The translations under genes were made by a program, and so were the position numbers. 6,339 nt of DNA. It comes from an uncultured Campylobacter sp. (GTDB taxonomy: Bacteria; Campylobacterota; Campylobacteria; Campylobacterales; Campylobacteraceae). The stretch spans positions 1 to 6,339 of the forward strand of contig NZ_CALKTT010000085.1 of the NCBI RefSeq assembly GCF_937997535.1, read 5' to 3'. Shown in pieces: positions 1 through 5,621 of the stretch (its first letter is position 1; each line of letters starts with the position of its first letter). The notes beneath the pieces were generated by a model, which worked only from the letters and a program-made list of their open reading frames with translations, was not told where the DNA came from and ran no database searches.

Positions 1-507
1 GTCAAACACCCCGTAGATCAAGCCGTGCTCGGCATAATGGGCGTTTTCGTCGATACCTTCATCGTGCTTAACATCACCGTTTTCGTCGTGCTTAGCACAG
101 ACGTAGTCGCCTTCGAAAACGGCAAGGCGGTATTTTCGGGCATCTCGCTGGTGCAGGAAGCCTTCGGGTCACAAATTTTAGGTCGCAGCGGCGGCTACGG
201 CTTCGTGGCGATCTGCCTGTTTTTCTTCGCATTTACCACGATTTTGGGCTGGTATTACTTCGCCGAGATCAACGTGCGATACCTCCTGGGTGCGAAATTC
301 GTCAAGCTCTTGCAAATTTTAGTCGTCGCATTCGTATTCATAGGAAGCGTGCAAAAGATCGACCTCGTCTGGGGGCTAGCCGATATGTTTAACGGACTGA
401 TGGTGATCCCAAACCTAATCGCGATCATCCTACTTAGCCCCGTCGTCGTGCGGCTTTTGAGCGACTTTAACGACGGCAAAAGTTACGATGCAAACGACTA
501 CAAATAA
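1..507 (+). CDS. Sodium:alanine symporter family protein (AGCS), 3' part
   Basis: This is the C-terminal 168 residues of an inner-membrane amino-acid carrier of the AGCS family, which imports alanine or glycine with sodium. The frame is open from base 1, so the start lies outside the window; the GTG at 25 is internal because the family motif begins before it (HPVDQ at residues 3-7, then GVFVDTF at 14-20). Other family hallmarks are AFTTILGWYYFAE at 77-89 and the final membrane helix containing NGLMVIPNLIA at 131-141. About four hydrophobic segments are visible (roughly 12-32, 66-84, 102-117, 126-151), followed by a short polar tail ending in TAA. Full-length members have about 450-500 residues, so roughly two thirds is missing to the left. 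Family assignment is confident; the exact substrate (alanine or glycine) cannot be read from this fragment. Confidence 0.92.
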   Translation, partial: VKHPVDQAVLGIMGVFVDTFIVLNITVFVVLSTDVVAFENGKAVFSGISLVQEAFGSQILGRSGGYGFVAICLFFFAFTTILGWYYFAEINVRYLLGAKFVKLLQILVVAFVFIGSVQKIDLVWGLADMFNGLMVIPNLIAIILLSPVVVRLLSDFNDGKSYDANDYK

Positions 508-513
508 CGCCGC

Positions 514-549
514 GCGCTAAATTTCAAGCTCGCACTTGGAATTTAGCGC
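514..549 (+). terminator. Stem-loop after the symporter gene, possible terminator
   Basis: An inverted repeat begins seven bases after the symporter stop codon. The arms are 514-528 and 535-549, 15 bp with one G-U wobble, around a six-base loop. Its strength and position suggest transcription termination or mRNA 3'-end protection. It is not followed by a clear T-run, so it is not a textbook Rho-independent terminator. Confidence 0.6.
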
Positions 550-567
550 AAAATCGCCGCAAAATTT

Positions 568-583
568 AGAATTTTAAAATTCT
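568..583. repeat. 16-bp perfect AT palindrome
   Basis: AGAATTTTAAAATTCT reads identically on both strands and is followed by TTTCTAG. It lies between the symporter stem-loop and the MOSC gene. It could act as a weak hairpin or a regulator site, but AT palindromes of this type are common in this genome, so no function is assigned. Confidence 0.4.
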
Positions 584-591
584 TTTCTAGC

Positions 592-617
592 TAAAATCCT
601 AGCCTAAATTTTATGAT
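592..617 (+). promoter_or_regulatory. Candidate -10 elements for the MOSC gene
   Basis: Two Campylobacter-like -10 hexamers precede the MOSC gene: TAAAAT at 592-597 and TATGAT at 612-617. Epsilonproteobacterial sigma-70 promoters often lack a recognisable -35 box, so only the -10 can be judged. Use of the second would start transcription at about 624 and remove the first Shine-Dalgarno from the mRNA. This is a motif-only call. Confidence 0.25.
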
Positions 618-630
618 TTAAGGAGAACGC

Positions 631-666
631 ATGCAAATTTTAAGGAGCGAAAAATGCCCGTTTTAA
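631..666 (+). CDS. Possible 11-residue upstream ORF overlapping the MOSC start
   Basis: An ATG at 631 sits five bases after a perfect AAGGAG (620-625) and opens an 11-codon ORF, MQILRSEKCPF, ending with TAA at 664-666. It is in a different frame from the MOSC gene and overlaps its first 13 bases. The MOSC gene's own AAGGAG (642-647) lies inside it. It could be a leader ORF that couples or modulates translation of the MOSC gene, or a by-product of a duplicated ribosome-binding site. There is no sequence sign of an encoded function and translation is unproven. Confidence 0.3.
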   Translation: MQILRSEKCPF

Positions 667-1340
667 AGGCATTGCTGACCGGGCAACCGCGCGCTTACGG
701 CGACGAGCGCGCCACGCAGCCTCTAAAAAGGCGCTGGGAGACGGCGATTTTTAAGCAAGCTAGAGCGGGTGAAGTGCGCGCGAATGAGCTTGGATTCGAG
801 GGTGACGCGGTAGCCGACACGCTGCATCACGGCGGAGAGGAGAAGGCGATTTTTGCCAACTCGCTGCAAAATTACGCCGCGTGGGAGAGGTTTTTGGGGC
901 TTAAAAATCTAGCCTACGGCGCAATGGGCGAAAACCTCACGATCAGCGGATTACACGAGCAAAACGTCTGCATCGGCGATGTGCACCGCATAGGCTCGCT
1001 GGTGTTGCAAGTAAGCCAGCCGCGCAAGCCCTGCTACAAGCTCTCGATGCGCTGGGGTAACGCGGAGATGACGGCGGAGATCGCGCGCAGCGGACTTACC
1101 GGCTGGTACTACCGCGTGCTGGAGGCTGGCTCGTGCCGCGCAGGCGACGAGATCTACGTCGTGGGGCGCGACCCCGCTATGATGAGCGTGATGGAGCTTA
1201 ACCGTCTATTCTACGGCGAGCGTATCAATGAAGGGCTGTTAGCAAAATTTAACCTACTTACGACGCTTACGCCAAAATGGCGCGAGGATATGCGCCGCAA
1301 GCTAGAAGGCAACTACGACGACGGCTTTATGCGACTATGA
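654..1340 (+). CDS. yiiM: MOSC domain-containing protein, YiiM-like
   Basis: This 228-residue cytoplasmic protein matches the E. coli YiiM type in length and motif order. MOSC domains are sulfur-carrier domains related to the molybdenum-cofactor sulfurase C-terminus; YiiM-type proteins are associated with detoxification of N-hydroxylated compounds such as base analogues. Visible motifs are HHGG at 58-61, GENL at 92-95, GD at 108-109 and SQPRKPCYKL at 121-130, where Cys127 is the conserved MOSC cysteine. The C-terminal third (about 175-220) fits the three-helix domain that follows MOSC in YiiM proteins. The ATG at 654 is preceded by AAGGAG at 642-647, six bases away, and gives the family's usual N-terminus. 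The gene stands alone: the upstream symporter ends 146 bases before it and a gene-poor region follows. Family is confident; the substrate is unknown. Confidence 0.92.
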   Translation: MPVLKALLTGQPRAYGDERATQPLKRRWETAIFKQARAGEVRANELGFEGDAVADTLHHGGEEKAIFANSLQNYAAWERFLGLKNLAYGAMGENLTISGLHEQNVCIGDVHRIGSLVLQVSQPRKPCYKLSMRWGNAEMTAEIARSGLTGWYYRVLEAGSCRAGDEIYVVGRDPAMMSVMELNRLFYGERINEGLLAKFNLLTTLTPKWREDMRRKLEGNYDDGFMRL

Positions 1341-1357
1341 AATTTAGCCTCGAAGCG

Positions 1358-1405
1358 GCGTTTTAAAACAGCAAAGCAGCGCCGCGCCTTGTTGTTTTAA
1401 AACGC
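1358..1405. terminator. 17-bp stem-loop after the MOSC gene, possible terminator
   Basis: Arms 1358-1374 and 1389-1405 are complementary over 17 bases with one G-U wobble, around a 14-base GC-rich loop. It begins 18 bases after the MOSC stop codon. Each arm contains TTTTAAAA, so the hairpin carries its own short T tracts but is not followed by a T-run. The position favours a terminator or RNA-stability element. Confidence 0.55.
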
Positions 1406-1874
1406 ACTCTGGCGCGGATTTCAAAATACTTTCTAAGCCGCCGATGCTAAGTTTCAAGACACTTCTTGGCTACTCAATATCGGCTTACAAAAAATACTTT
1501 CTTGATGCAAGCTGCAAATTCAGACTAAATTCCAAAGACGAAATTTTAATTTGATCCGCGCTGATCGCGCGCAAATGCGATCTATTTTCGCACTCTGTTT
1601 TGCAGTGCGACACAGGCTGCAAGCAAAATTAAAGACGCAAATTTAACCACGCTTAGAATTTAATCTTTTATGAAATCTAAATTTAGCCGCACATTCAAAG
1701 CCGCAAGCGCCGCTCTTTATAAATTTTAAAATTTAAAAGCGGTAAATTTAATCCCCTTGCTACGCAACGAATTTTCCATAAAAGCAAAAAAGAAAATTAT
1801 TTACTCGCACGACACACTCATCTCACACATTTAGCGGCGCAGCTCTTACGCTGCAAACGAGCTTCCTTAAAGCT

Positions 1875-1880
1875 TATAAT
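1875..1880 (+). promoter_or_regulatory. Candidate -10 box TATAAT
   Basis: A perfect sigma-70 -10 hexamer lies in intergenic DNA, reading rightwards, about 160 bases before a terminator-like hairpin and with no supported + strand gene behind it. No convincing -35 is seen. It could drive a short non-coding transcript of about 155 nt, or be a chance match in AT-rich sequence. Confidence 0.25.
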
Positions 1881-2007
1881 GCATGCCGAATTAGACATGT
1901 CAGATGTTTTGCCAAGCGCCTTTCAAAGCTCATTCATAGCGCTCGCCATAGATAGAATTTTGCGTGGAATTTTCCGCGGCGCGGCAACAATTACGACCTT
2001 TAAGAGC

Positions 2008-2054
2008 GCGCGCCGCAGTTCAAAAGCCTATTTTGGCTTTTTAAAACTGCGCGC
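2008..2054 (-). terminator. Terminator-like hairpin downstream of the DUF6892 gene
   Basis: The core stem AAAAGCC (2022-2028) pairs with GGCTTTT (2035-2041) around a six-base loop. It is extended outward, with mismatches and a bulge, by CAGTT/AACTG (2016-2020 with 2045-2049) and GCGC/GCGC. It begins about 30 bases beyond the stop codon of the leftward gene at 2084. Because the A-rich and T-rich sides are symmetrical, it could terminate transcription from either strand. Confidence 0.6.
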
Positions 2055-2083
2055 CGTATGGCTCAAAGTCCATTTTCACGCGC

Positions 2084-3100
2084 TCAGTCAACTACCTCGA
2101 TCCCTGCATCCGCGCAGACTTTTCGCGCCTTTTTAGATATGCCGATGCCGGTCGTCTCGATTTTTTTAAGATTTTTGAGGGGCGCAAGCTCGGCCGCATC
2201 GATGTTTTTGATGTCGAAAAGTTCGTCCTCGCCGTCCCAATCAGGCGCGATTTGCAGATAAATTTCATTTCCGCCGTCAAGGTAGAGCTCGCTCACCTGC
2301 TCCGCCAAATCCGCAGGAACCGGATAACCCTTGAACCACTTTTTGGCTTGCGGTAGCGCGCCGAAGTCCGCGTACGGATCGATGCCGCGCTCCTCGCAGT
2401 ACTCAAACACGTCAAATTTGGGCTGTAGCAGGGCTTTTTCATACATCAGCTCGTTCATCACGGCGATTTTGAAATTGAAATTTTTAAATGCTAGCGTCTC
2501 GCCGGCCGCGCGCGGAAGCTTAAATTTATCGCTCGGCTTTCGCTTTACCTTTTTCGTTTTCTGATTGATGCAGACGCGCCCTATCGGCATTCTCGCAGCT
2601 CGCACGATGTCTGCGATCTCGTCCGTATCGCGCTTAGCGAAGCGCTCGGCGAAGTCCATCGCGCCTATGCGCTCCTGTACGGCCTCCGCGAGAGCTAGCG
2701 AGACTTCAAATTTGCCCAGGCTAAGCTCCAAAAATATATATGCGCCGCGCAGCTCCTGCTCTGGCACGGCCTCAAGCGGCGGCCTGCCCTCTAGCGTGAA
2801 CGCGCCGCCGTAGAGCTTGCGCGGAACCTCGTGCTGCACGCCCTTTGCGACCTCAAGCATCAAAATCATCTCGGTAAGCTTCGGCTCTGCGAGCTCGTCT
2901 GCGCGCACGAAGGCGAAAATCCCCGCCTCATCCCAAAAATAGCGGCTTTTACCCTCCCCGTCATAGATCACGCGCGGTTGTCCCAAGGCTTCGTTAAGCT
3001 TAGCTAGATCAAACTCGCAATTTACGCCGCCAATGAAAATGCCGTCCGAGCGCACGTCGACGTCAAAATTTTGCTTTTTAAAAATATCAAACAGTCCCAT
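2084..3100 (-). CDS. DUF7738/DUF6892-like protein of unknown function
   Basis: This soluble 338-residue protein has no signal peptide or membrane helix. I chose the start at 3100 (MGLFDIFKKQ) because a perfect AGGAG (complement of 3107-3111) lies six bases upstream; a longer reading from 3223 would overlap the upstream gene and adds a basic, non-conserved stretch. Residues about 16-115 resemble the DUF7738 region (GIFIGGVNCEFDL, then LGQPR at 39-43 and YFWDEAGI at 54-61). Residues about 208-335 match the DUF6892 pattern: NFNFKIAVMNELMY at 207-220, PKFD at 227-230, LDGGNEIYLQIAPDWDGEDE at 284-302, then LKNLKKIE at 308-315. A Lys-rich linker (181-204) separates the two. The biochemical function is unknown. 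The SUKH-type gene 32 bases upstream suggests an immunity or toxin-associated role, which is inference. Domain names are from memory of family patterns. Confidence 0.85.
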   Translation of the reverse strand: MGLFDIFKKQNFDVDVRSDGIFIGGVNCEFDLAKLNEALGQPRVIYDGEGKSRYFWDEAGIFAFVRADELAEPKLTEMILMLEVAKGVQHEVPRKLYGGAFTLEGRPPLEAVPEQELRGAYIFLELSLGKFEVSLALAEAVQERIGAMDFAERFAKRDTDEIADIVRAARMPIGRVCINQKTKKVKRKPSDKFKLPRAAGETLAFKNFNFKIAVMNELMYEKALLQPKFDVFEYCEERGIDPYADFGALPQAKKWFKGYPVPADLAEQVSELYLDGGNEIYLQIAPDWDGEDELFDIKNIDAAELAPLKNLKKIETTGIGISKKARKVCADAGIEVVD

Positions 3101-3132
3101 TTGTCGCTCCTGATTTTGCCTTAAATTTCGTT

Positions 3133-3852
3133 TTAAAATTTTTCCAAAAACCCGTAAAAATCGTCCGCAAAAAGCCTTTCTTCGCCCTCCGCATAGTCGC
3201 GCACATAGACCTTGTATTCGCACGGCGCGTCGCCTACCCGCTCGCTTGCTATCTCTTTCGTCGCTCCGCTTGCTGCATCTCCTGCCGCTTCGCTTGTTGT
3301 TGCGCCCGCTGTTTTACACGTCGTTTCATCTGGCGCTTCTGCATTCATATTGCGCGCCACATCCGGCGATCTCTCCGCGCGCGCTTCGTCGCCAGATGCC
3401 CTATTTTCCGCACTGTCGGTTACCGTCGCGACGACCGTATCGCGTGCCGTCTCGCCCGCACCTTCGCCGCTCGTGCTCTCCGCCGTCTTGCCGCGCGCCG
3501 TGTTTGGCAAGCCGTCCGCTATGTCGCCTGCGGGCGAAATTTTAAAATAATACTCCTCATCCTAGAGCTGCAAAAACACGAGCTCGTCCGCGGCAAATAA
3601 CCCGTTTTTGAGATTTATCTCATACGTGTAGCAGATGTCGGCATCGGCACTATCAGTAAACTCGGGCGGTGCGATCGTTTTTAGCTCCGTCCCCGCCGCG
3701 CTGATGCTAGCGTATCTTAGCAGCATCTGCTTGTAGCTCGCAGGCAGCGCGAAACCGAGCCGCCGCTGCGCCTGCGCGATCCACGCGGGCTCTATGTCGC
3801 TGCGCTCCGCGGCCGTGATATTTTTAGATTTTTGAATAAGCTCTTCTATCAT
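3133..3852 (-). pseudogene. SMI1/KNR4 (SUKH) family gene interrupted by in-frame TAG
   Basis: Reading leftwards from ATG at 3852, codons 1-96 give a SUKH-family N-terminus: IEPAWIAQAQRRLGFALPASYKQML (20-44), a typical helix-LG-LP-YK start, then ELKTIAPPE (56-64) and DELVFLQL (89-96). Codon 97 is TAG (3564-3562). The same frame continues with DEEYYFKISPAG (98-109) and ends in YKVYVRDYAEGEERLF and DDFYGFLEKF (213-239), the expected SUKH C-terminus. Both halves therefore belong to one gene. Codons about 112-210 are a low-complexity Ala/Thr/Ser/Glu/Asp/Gly stretch absent from ordinary family members. SUKH proteins are often immunity proteins for bacterial toxins. The ATG at 3852 has only a weak GGGA upstream; an in-frame longer start at 3981 adds unrelated sequence. 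Possible explanations are a pseudogene, a sequencing error or stop-codon readthrough. The family call is confident; its activity is doubtful. Confidence 0.82.
3240..3310. repeat. Three imperfect 24-bp repeats inside the SUKH insert
   Basis: Units at 3240-3262, 3263-3286 and 3287-3310 share the pattern GCTNCGCTTGNT plus about 12 variable bases. The spacing of 23-24 bases keeps the frame, and on the coding strand it gives eight-residue blocks that contain SEA, SGA and SER. This suggests that the low-complexity insert grew by slippage or unequal duplication. Confidence 0.5.
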
Positions 3853-4035
3853 TTTAGTCCCATTTTGAGCGAGAAATTTTAACGCCTTAGCGCACCAAGA
3901 TACGCTGTTTACACAGCCCCACGGGCATTTAGCGCGGCTTTGAAAATCTAAATTTAAAAGCACGCGCGGCTTCAAAACCAAAGCGAGCCGTTTAAAATTT
4001 CGAGCGCCCGCGCATAAAATTTCGACCGCAAACGT

Positions 4036-4048
4036 GCACTCGTAGTGC
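4036..4048 (-). other. Small hairpin downstream of ridA
   Basis: GCACT (4036-4040) and AGTGC (4044-4048) form a 5-bp stem with a three-base loop, 22 bases beyond the ridA stop. There is no T-run on the transcript side, so it is at best a weak terminator. The surrounding 217-base gap between ridA and the SUKH gene holds nothing else convincing; the SUKH promoter should lie there, but I cannot pick one. Confidence 0.25.
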
Positions 4049-4069
4049 CTCGGCGATCAAAATTTAGCG

Positions 4070-4444
4070 CTACTTAGCCAACGCTATTACTTCGATCTCC
4101 ACAAGCGCGCCTTTGGGGAGTTTGGCGACCTGCACCGTGCTGCGAGCCGGCTTGTGCTCGCCGAACGCCGCTGCGTATATCTCGTTCACCGCGGCAAAAT
4201 CGCCCATGTCGGCTAGGAAAATCGTCGTTTTGACGGCATCTTGCAGCGTAGCGCCCGCTTCTTTCAGGATCGCGGCGAGATTTTGCAAAACCTGCCTCGT
4301 TTGCGCCTCCACGCCGCCCGCGACGAACTCGCCGTCCGGCTTAAGCGCGATCTGCCCCGAGGTAAAGATGAACCCACCCGTCTTGATCGCCTGAGAGTAC
4401 GGCCCGATGGCCTGCGCCGCATCGGGAGTCGAGATGATTTGCAT
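4070..4444 (-). CDS. ridA: RidA family reactive enamine/imine deaminase
   Basis: This 124-residue cytoplasmic protein has the usual length of the YjgF/YER057c/UK114 family. RidA hydrolyses reactive 2-aminoacrylate and related imines made by PLP enzymes such as threonine/serine dehydratase, releasing the keto acid and ammonia and so protecting other PLP enzymes. Family signatures are IGPYSQAI at 13-20, FTSGQI at 27-32, the helix with QTRQVLQNLAAILKEAG at 48-64, and PARSTVQVAKLPKGALVEIE at 99-118. Arg101 and Glu116 correspond to the substrate-binding Arg and catalytic Glu of E. coli RidA/TdcF. The start at 4444 is supported by AAGGA just upstream and by the conserved N-terminus; the frame extends upstream to 4474 but adds only ten non-conserved residues. 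The protein is expected to be a trimer. The neighbouring genes give no further clue. Confidence 0.95.
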   Translation of the reverse strand: MQIISTPDAAQAIGPYSQAIKTGGFIFTSGQIALKPDGEFVAGGVEAQTRQVLQNLAAILKEAGATLQDAVKTTIFLADMGDFAAVNEIYAAAFGEHKPARSTVQVAKLPKGALVEIEVIALAK

Positions 4445-4472
4445 ACTAAATCCTTTGTGAAAAATTTCGCCC

Positions 4473-4480
4473 ATTTTATC
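4473..4480 (-). promoter_or_regulatory. Candidate -10 box for ridA
   Basis: On the minus strand GATAAAAT, preceded by TTTTGC, lies about 29 bases before the ridA start codon. This resembles the Campylobacter extended -10 arrangement. It implies a short 5' leader of about 20 bases that includes the AAGGA site. Motif-only evidence. Confidence 0.35.
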
Positions 4481-4516
4481 GCAAAATATTTTAGTATTGC
4501 TTTAGGCGGCAGAATT

Positions 4517-5088
4517 TACGGGCGGACGGGCGTGGATGCGGCTGGTACGATGAAATTTAATTGACGCGAGAGGTTGCTAAATTTTGTTAGTATAAGCACA
4601 GCGGTGCAGTTATTATCGTGCAAATATAGAGAGCAATATGGCAGGGGCGGCTAGCGAAAAATAGCGAGCCGTGGCGGCGAAACGGCAAAATTTAAAATAG
4701 CTGACGGGCGCAGAAAATAGCGCATGAAAGTGCGACTAAATTTAATCGCTGAGAGTGGATTTGGTAGTACGTACGGGCGGCACGGCGAAATGATCTATGG
4801 AGCGGTATTTTAAAATTTTATGGGCATAAACATATAAAATTTCATAGCACGGGCGCGATAACGCCGCGCGCTCGGCAATACGACGACTCTATCGGCGGCG
4901 GGCAGACCGCATGAATGCATGGCGATACGACGAAATAGATATACGGGTGGTGCGGTGGAATTTAACTGGCGCGAATGGGCGAAATTTCACTGAAGTCGTT
5001 ACGGCAGTAAATTAAATTCCTTGCGGTAGCAAGATCATCAATGTCTCGACCGGCAAAATCAAACCGCCCATGGTAGTGATACGGGCGG
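4517..5088. repeat. Dispersed TACGGGCGG-like motif, six copies
   Basis: Copies start at 4517, 4703 (GACGGGCGC), 4772, 4848 (CACGGGCGC), 4942 (TACGGGTGG) and 5080, all on the + strand, with irregular spacing of 69-186 bases. The copies at 4517 and 4942 share further downstream sequence: GAAATTTAATTGACGCGA near 4552 and GGAATTTAACTGGCGCGA near 4957. Direct orientation and shared flanks suggest duplication from a common ancestral unit rather than chance. Confidence 0.45.
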
Positions 5089-5316
5089 CGGGGCGGTAAA
5101 AGCAGCGCCAAAATCGCTACCATCGCAGCAGAAAGAACAGCGCCGTCATAAAAAAATCAGTGCGATACCGCGCAACGCAATTAAAATCCTCGCAGTAGCA
5201 AGCGCGGCAACGAAGTTGTCGATGTAACGGAGCAAAATCAGCGATATCGAAATAATAAAATCAAAGACCTCGCGACAAGCGAGACCTCCGACGTAAAGCC
5301 AATAGAATCAACATCG

Positions 5317-5500
5317 CAACAGCGGAAAATTATAGTAGTCGCGACAAGATCAGCGCGAAGCTACGGTAAAATCGGCGCTGCAGTAGTAAATTTGCAGTGT
5401 CGCAGTAAGTTCGGCGCAACGCTGCGACAAAATCAACACCGCAGTAGTAAAATAGACGCTATTGAGGTGGTAAAATCGGCGCTGTCGTAGCAAATCGGCG
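5317..5500. repeat. Degenerate tandem repeat of about 20 bp
   Basis: Successive units start near 5361, 5381, 5401, 5421, 5440, 5461 and 5484, each resembling GCAGTAGTAAAATCGGCGCT. The 16-base string GGTAAAATCGGCGCTG occurs exactly at 5365-5380 and 5469-5484, and GCAGTAGTAAA at 5380-5390 and 5441-5451. Weaker units continue leftward to about 5020. Units vary from 17 to 23 bases, so this is not a frame-preserving coding repeat, and it is not a CRISPR array because there are no uniform spacers. Confidence 0.55.
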
Positions 5501-5510
5501 AGGGTTCATA

Positions 5511-5558
5511 AAATTTTATGCGAAATTTTATACGAAATCCTGTATAAAATTCTATGAT
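5511..5558. repeat. Four-unit 12-bp tandem repeat, AAATTTTATNNN type
   Basis: The units at 5511-5522, 5523-5534, 5535-5546 and 5547-5558 all begin AAAT and share the core AAATTTTATRCG or close variants; the first two differ at one base. The array overlaps an AT-rich hairpin (AATTTTATAC 5524-5533 with GTATAAAATT 5542-5551, loop of eight), which could help end transcription from the leftward permease gene. A 14-base perfect palindrome CATAAAATTTTATG lies at its left edge (5507-5520). Confidence 0.55.
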
Positions 5559-5568
5559 TTTGGCTTGA

Positions 5569-5621
5569 AATTAACCCGCGATCAGCCCTCAACCAGTCTG
5601 TAATTAACTTGCAATCAGTCC
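5569..5621 (-). repeat. 33-bp-period duplication of the permease gene end
   Basis: On the minus strand, 5621-5602 (GGACTGATTGCAAGTTAATT) and 5588-5569 (GGGCTGATCGCGGGTTAATT) match at 16 of 20 bases, 33 bases apart. The first spells the last residues GLIAS and stop of the permease; the second would spell GLIAG and stop in the same frame. This looks like an in-frame duplication of the gene's last codons, now beyond the stop codon. Confidence 0.5.

Larger units (their letters stand above)
1341..2083. other. 743-bp region without a convincing gene
   Basis: All reading frames are short and none resembles a known family. The region holds the stem-loop at 1358-1405 and a 12-base direct repeat AAAATACTTTCT at 1423-1434 and 1491-1502, flanked on the inside by AAGCCG and CGGCTT. 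It also has a 7-bp hairpin TCGCACT/AGTGCGA at 1588-1594 and 1604-1610, and an imperfect AT-rich palindrome with CCGCT/AGCGG ends at 1710-1742. A TATAAT lies at 1875-1880 and a terminator-like hairpin at 2008-2054. The sequence is AT-richer than the flanking genes. It may be decayed coding DNA or a non-coding spacer; I find no remnant that can be named. Confidence 0.6.
4445..5603. other. 1.16-kb gene-free region rich in degenerate short repeats
   Basis: No frame gives a recognisable protein and stops are frequent on both strands. The left half (about 4515-5100) contains scattered copies of a TACGGGCGG-like motif, some followed by GAAATTTAA-type sequence. The right half (about 5020-5500) consists of loosely tandem units near 20 bases, resembling GCAGTAGTAAAATCGGCGCT. 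The right end has a 12-base tandem repeat and a near-duplicate of the end of the tauE-like gene. An AT hairpin (AAATTTTAT/ATAAAATTT, 4813-4821 and 4834-4842) lies in the middle. The ridA promoter must be near its left edge. The rest may be repeat-expanded spacer or a long-decayed gene. Confidence 0.65.

Noticed and set aside
1879..2136. 85-codon + strand ORF starting just after TATAAT
   Set aside because: It runs through the terminator-like hairpin and into the 3' end of the opposite-strand DUF6892 gene, has no good ribosome site, and its composition resembles no known protein.
3101..3223. Longer N-terminus of the DUF6892 protein
   Set aside because: The extra 41 residues are basic and non-conserved, overlap the upstream SUKH coding end, and a clear AGGAG precedes the ATG at 3100.
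3212..3550. 112- and 99-codon + strand ORFs
   Set aside because: They are antisense to the GC-rich low-complexity part of the SUKH gene; the long open frames result from its base composition. The minus-strand reading has family motifs at both ends.
4241..4564. 107-codon + strand ORF opposite ridA
   Set aside because: It is antisense to a confidently assigned RidA gene and has no family features or ribosome site.
5020..5500. CRISPR array
   Set aside because: The units are degenerate and nearly contiguous, without exact repeats and unique spacers of constant size, and no cas genes are nearby.
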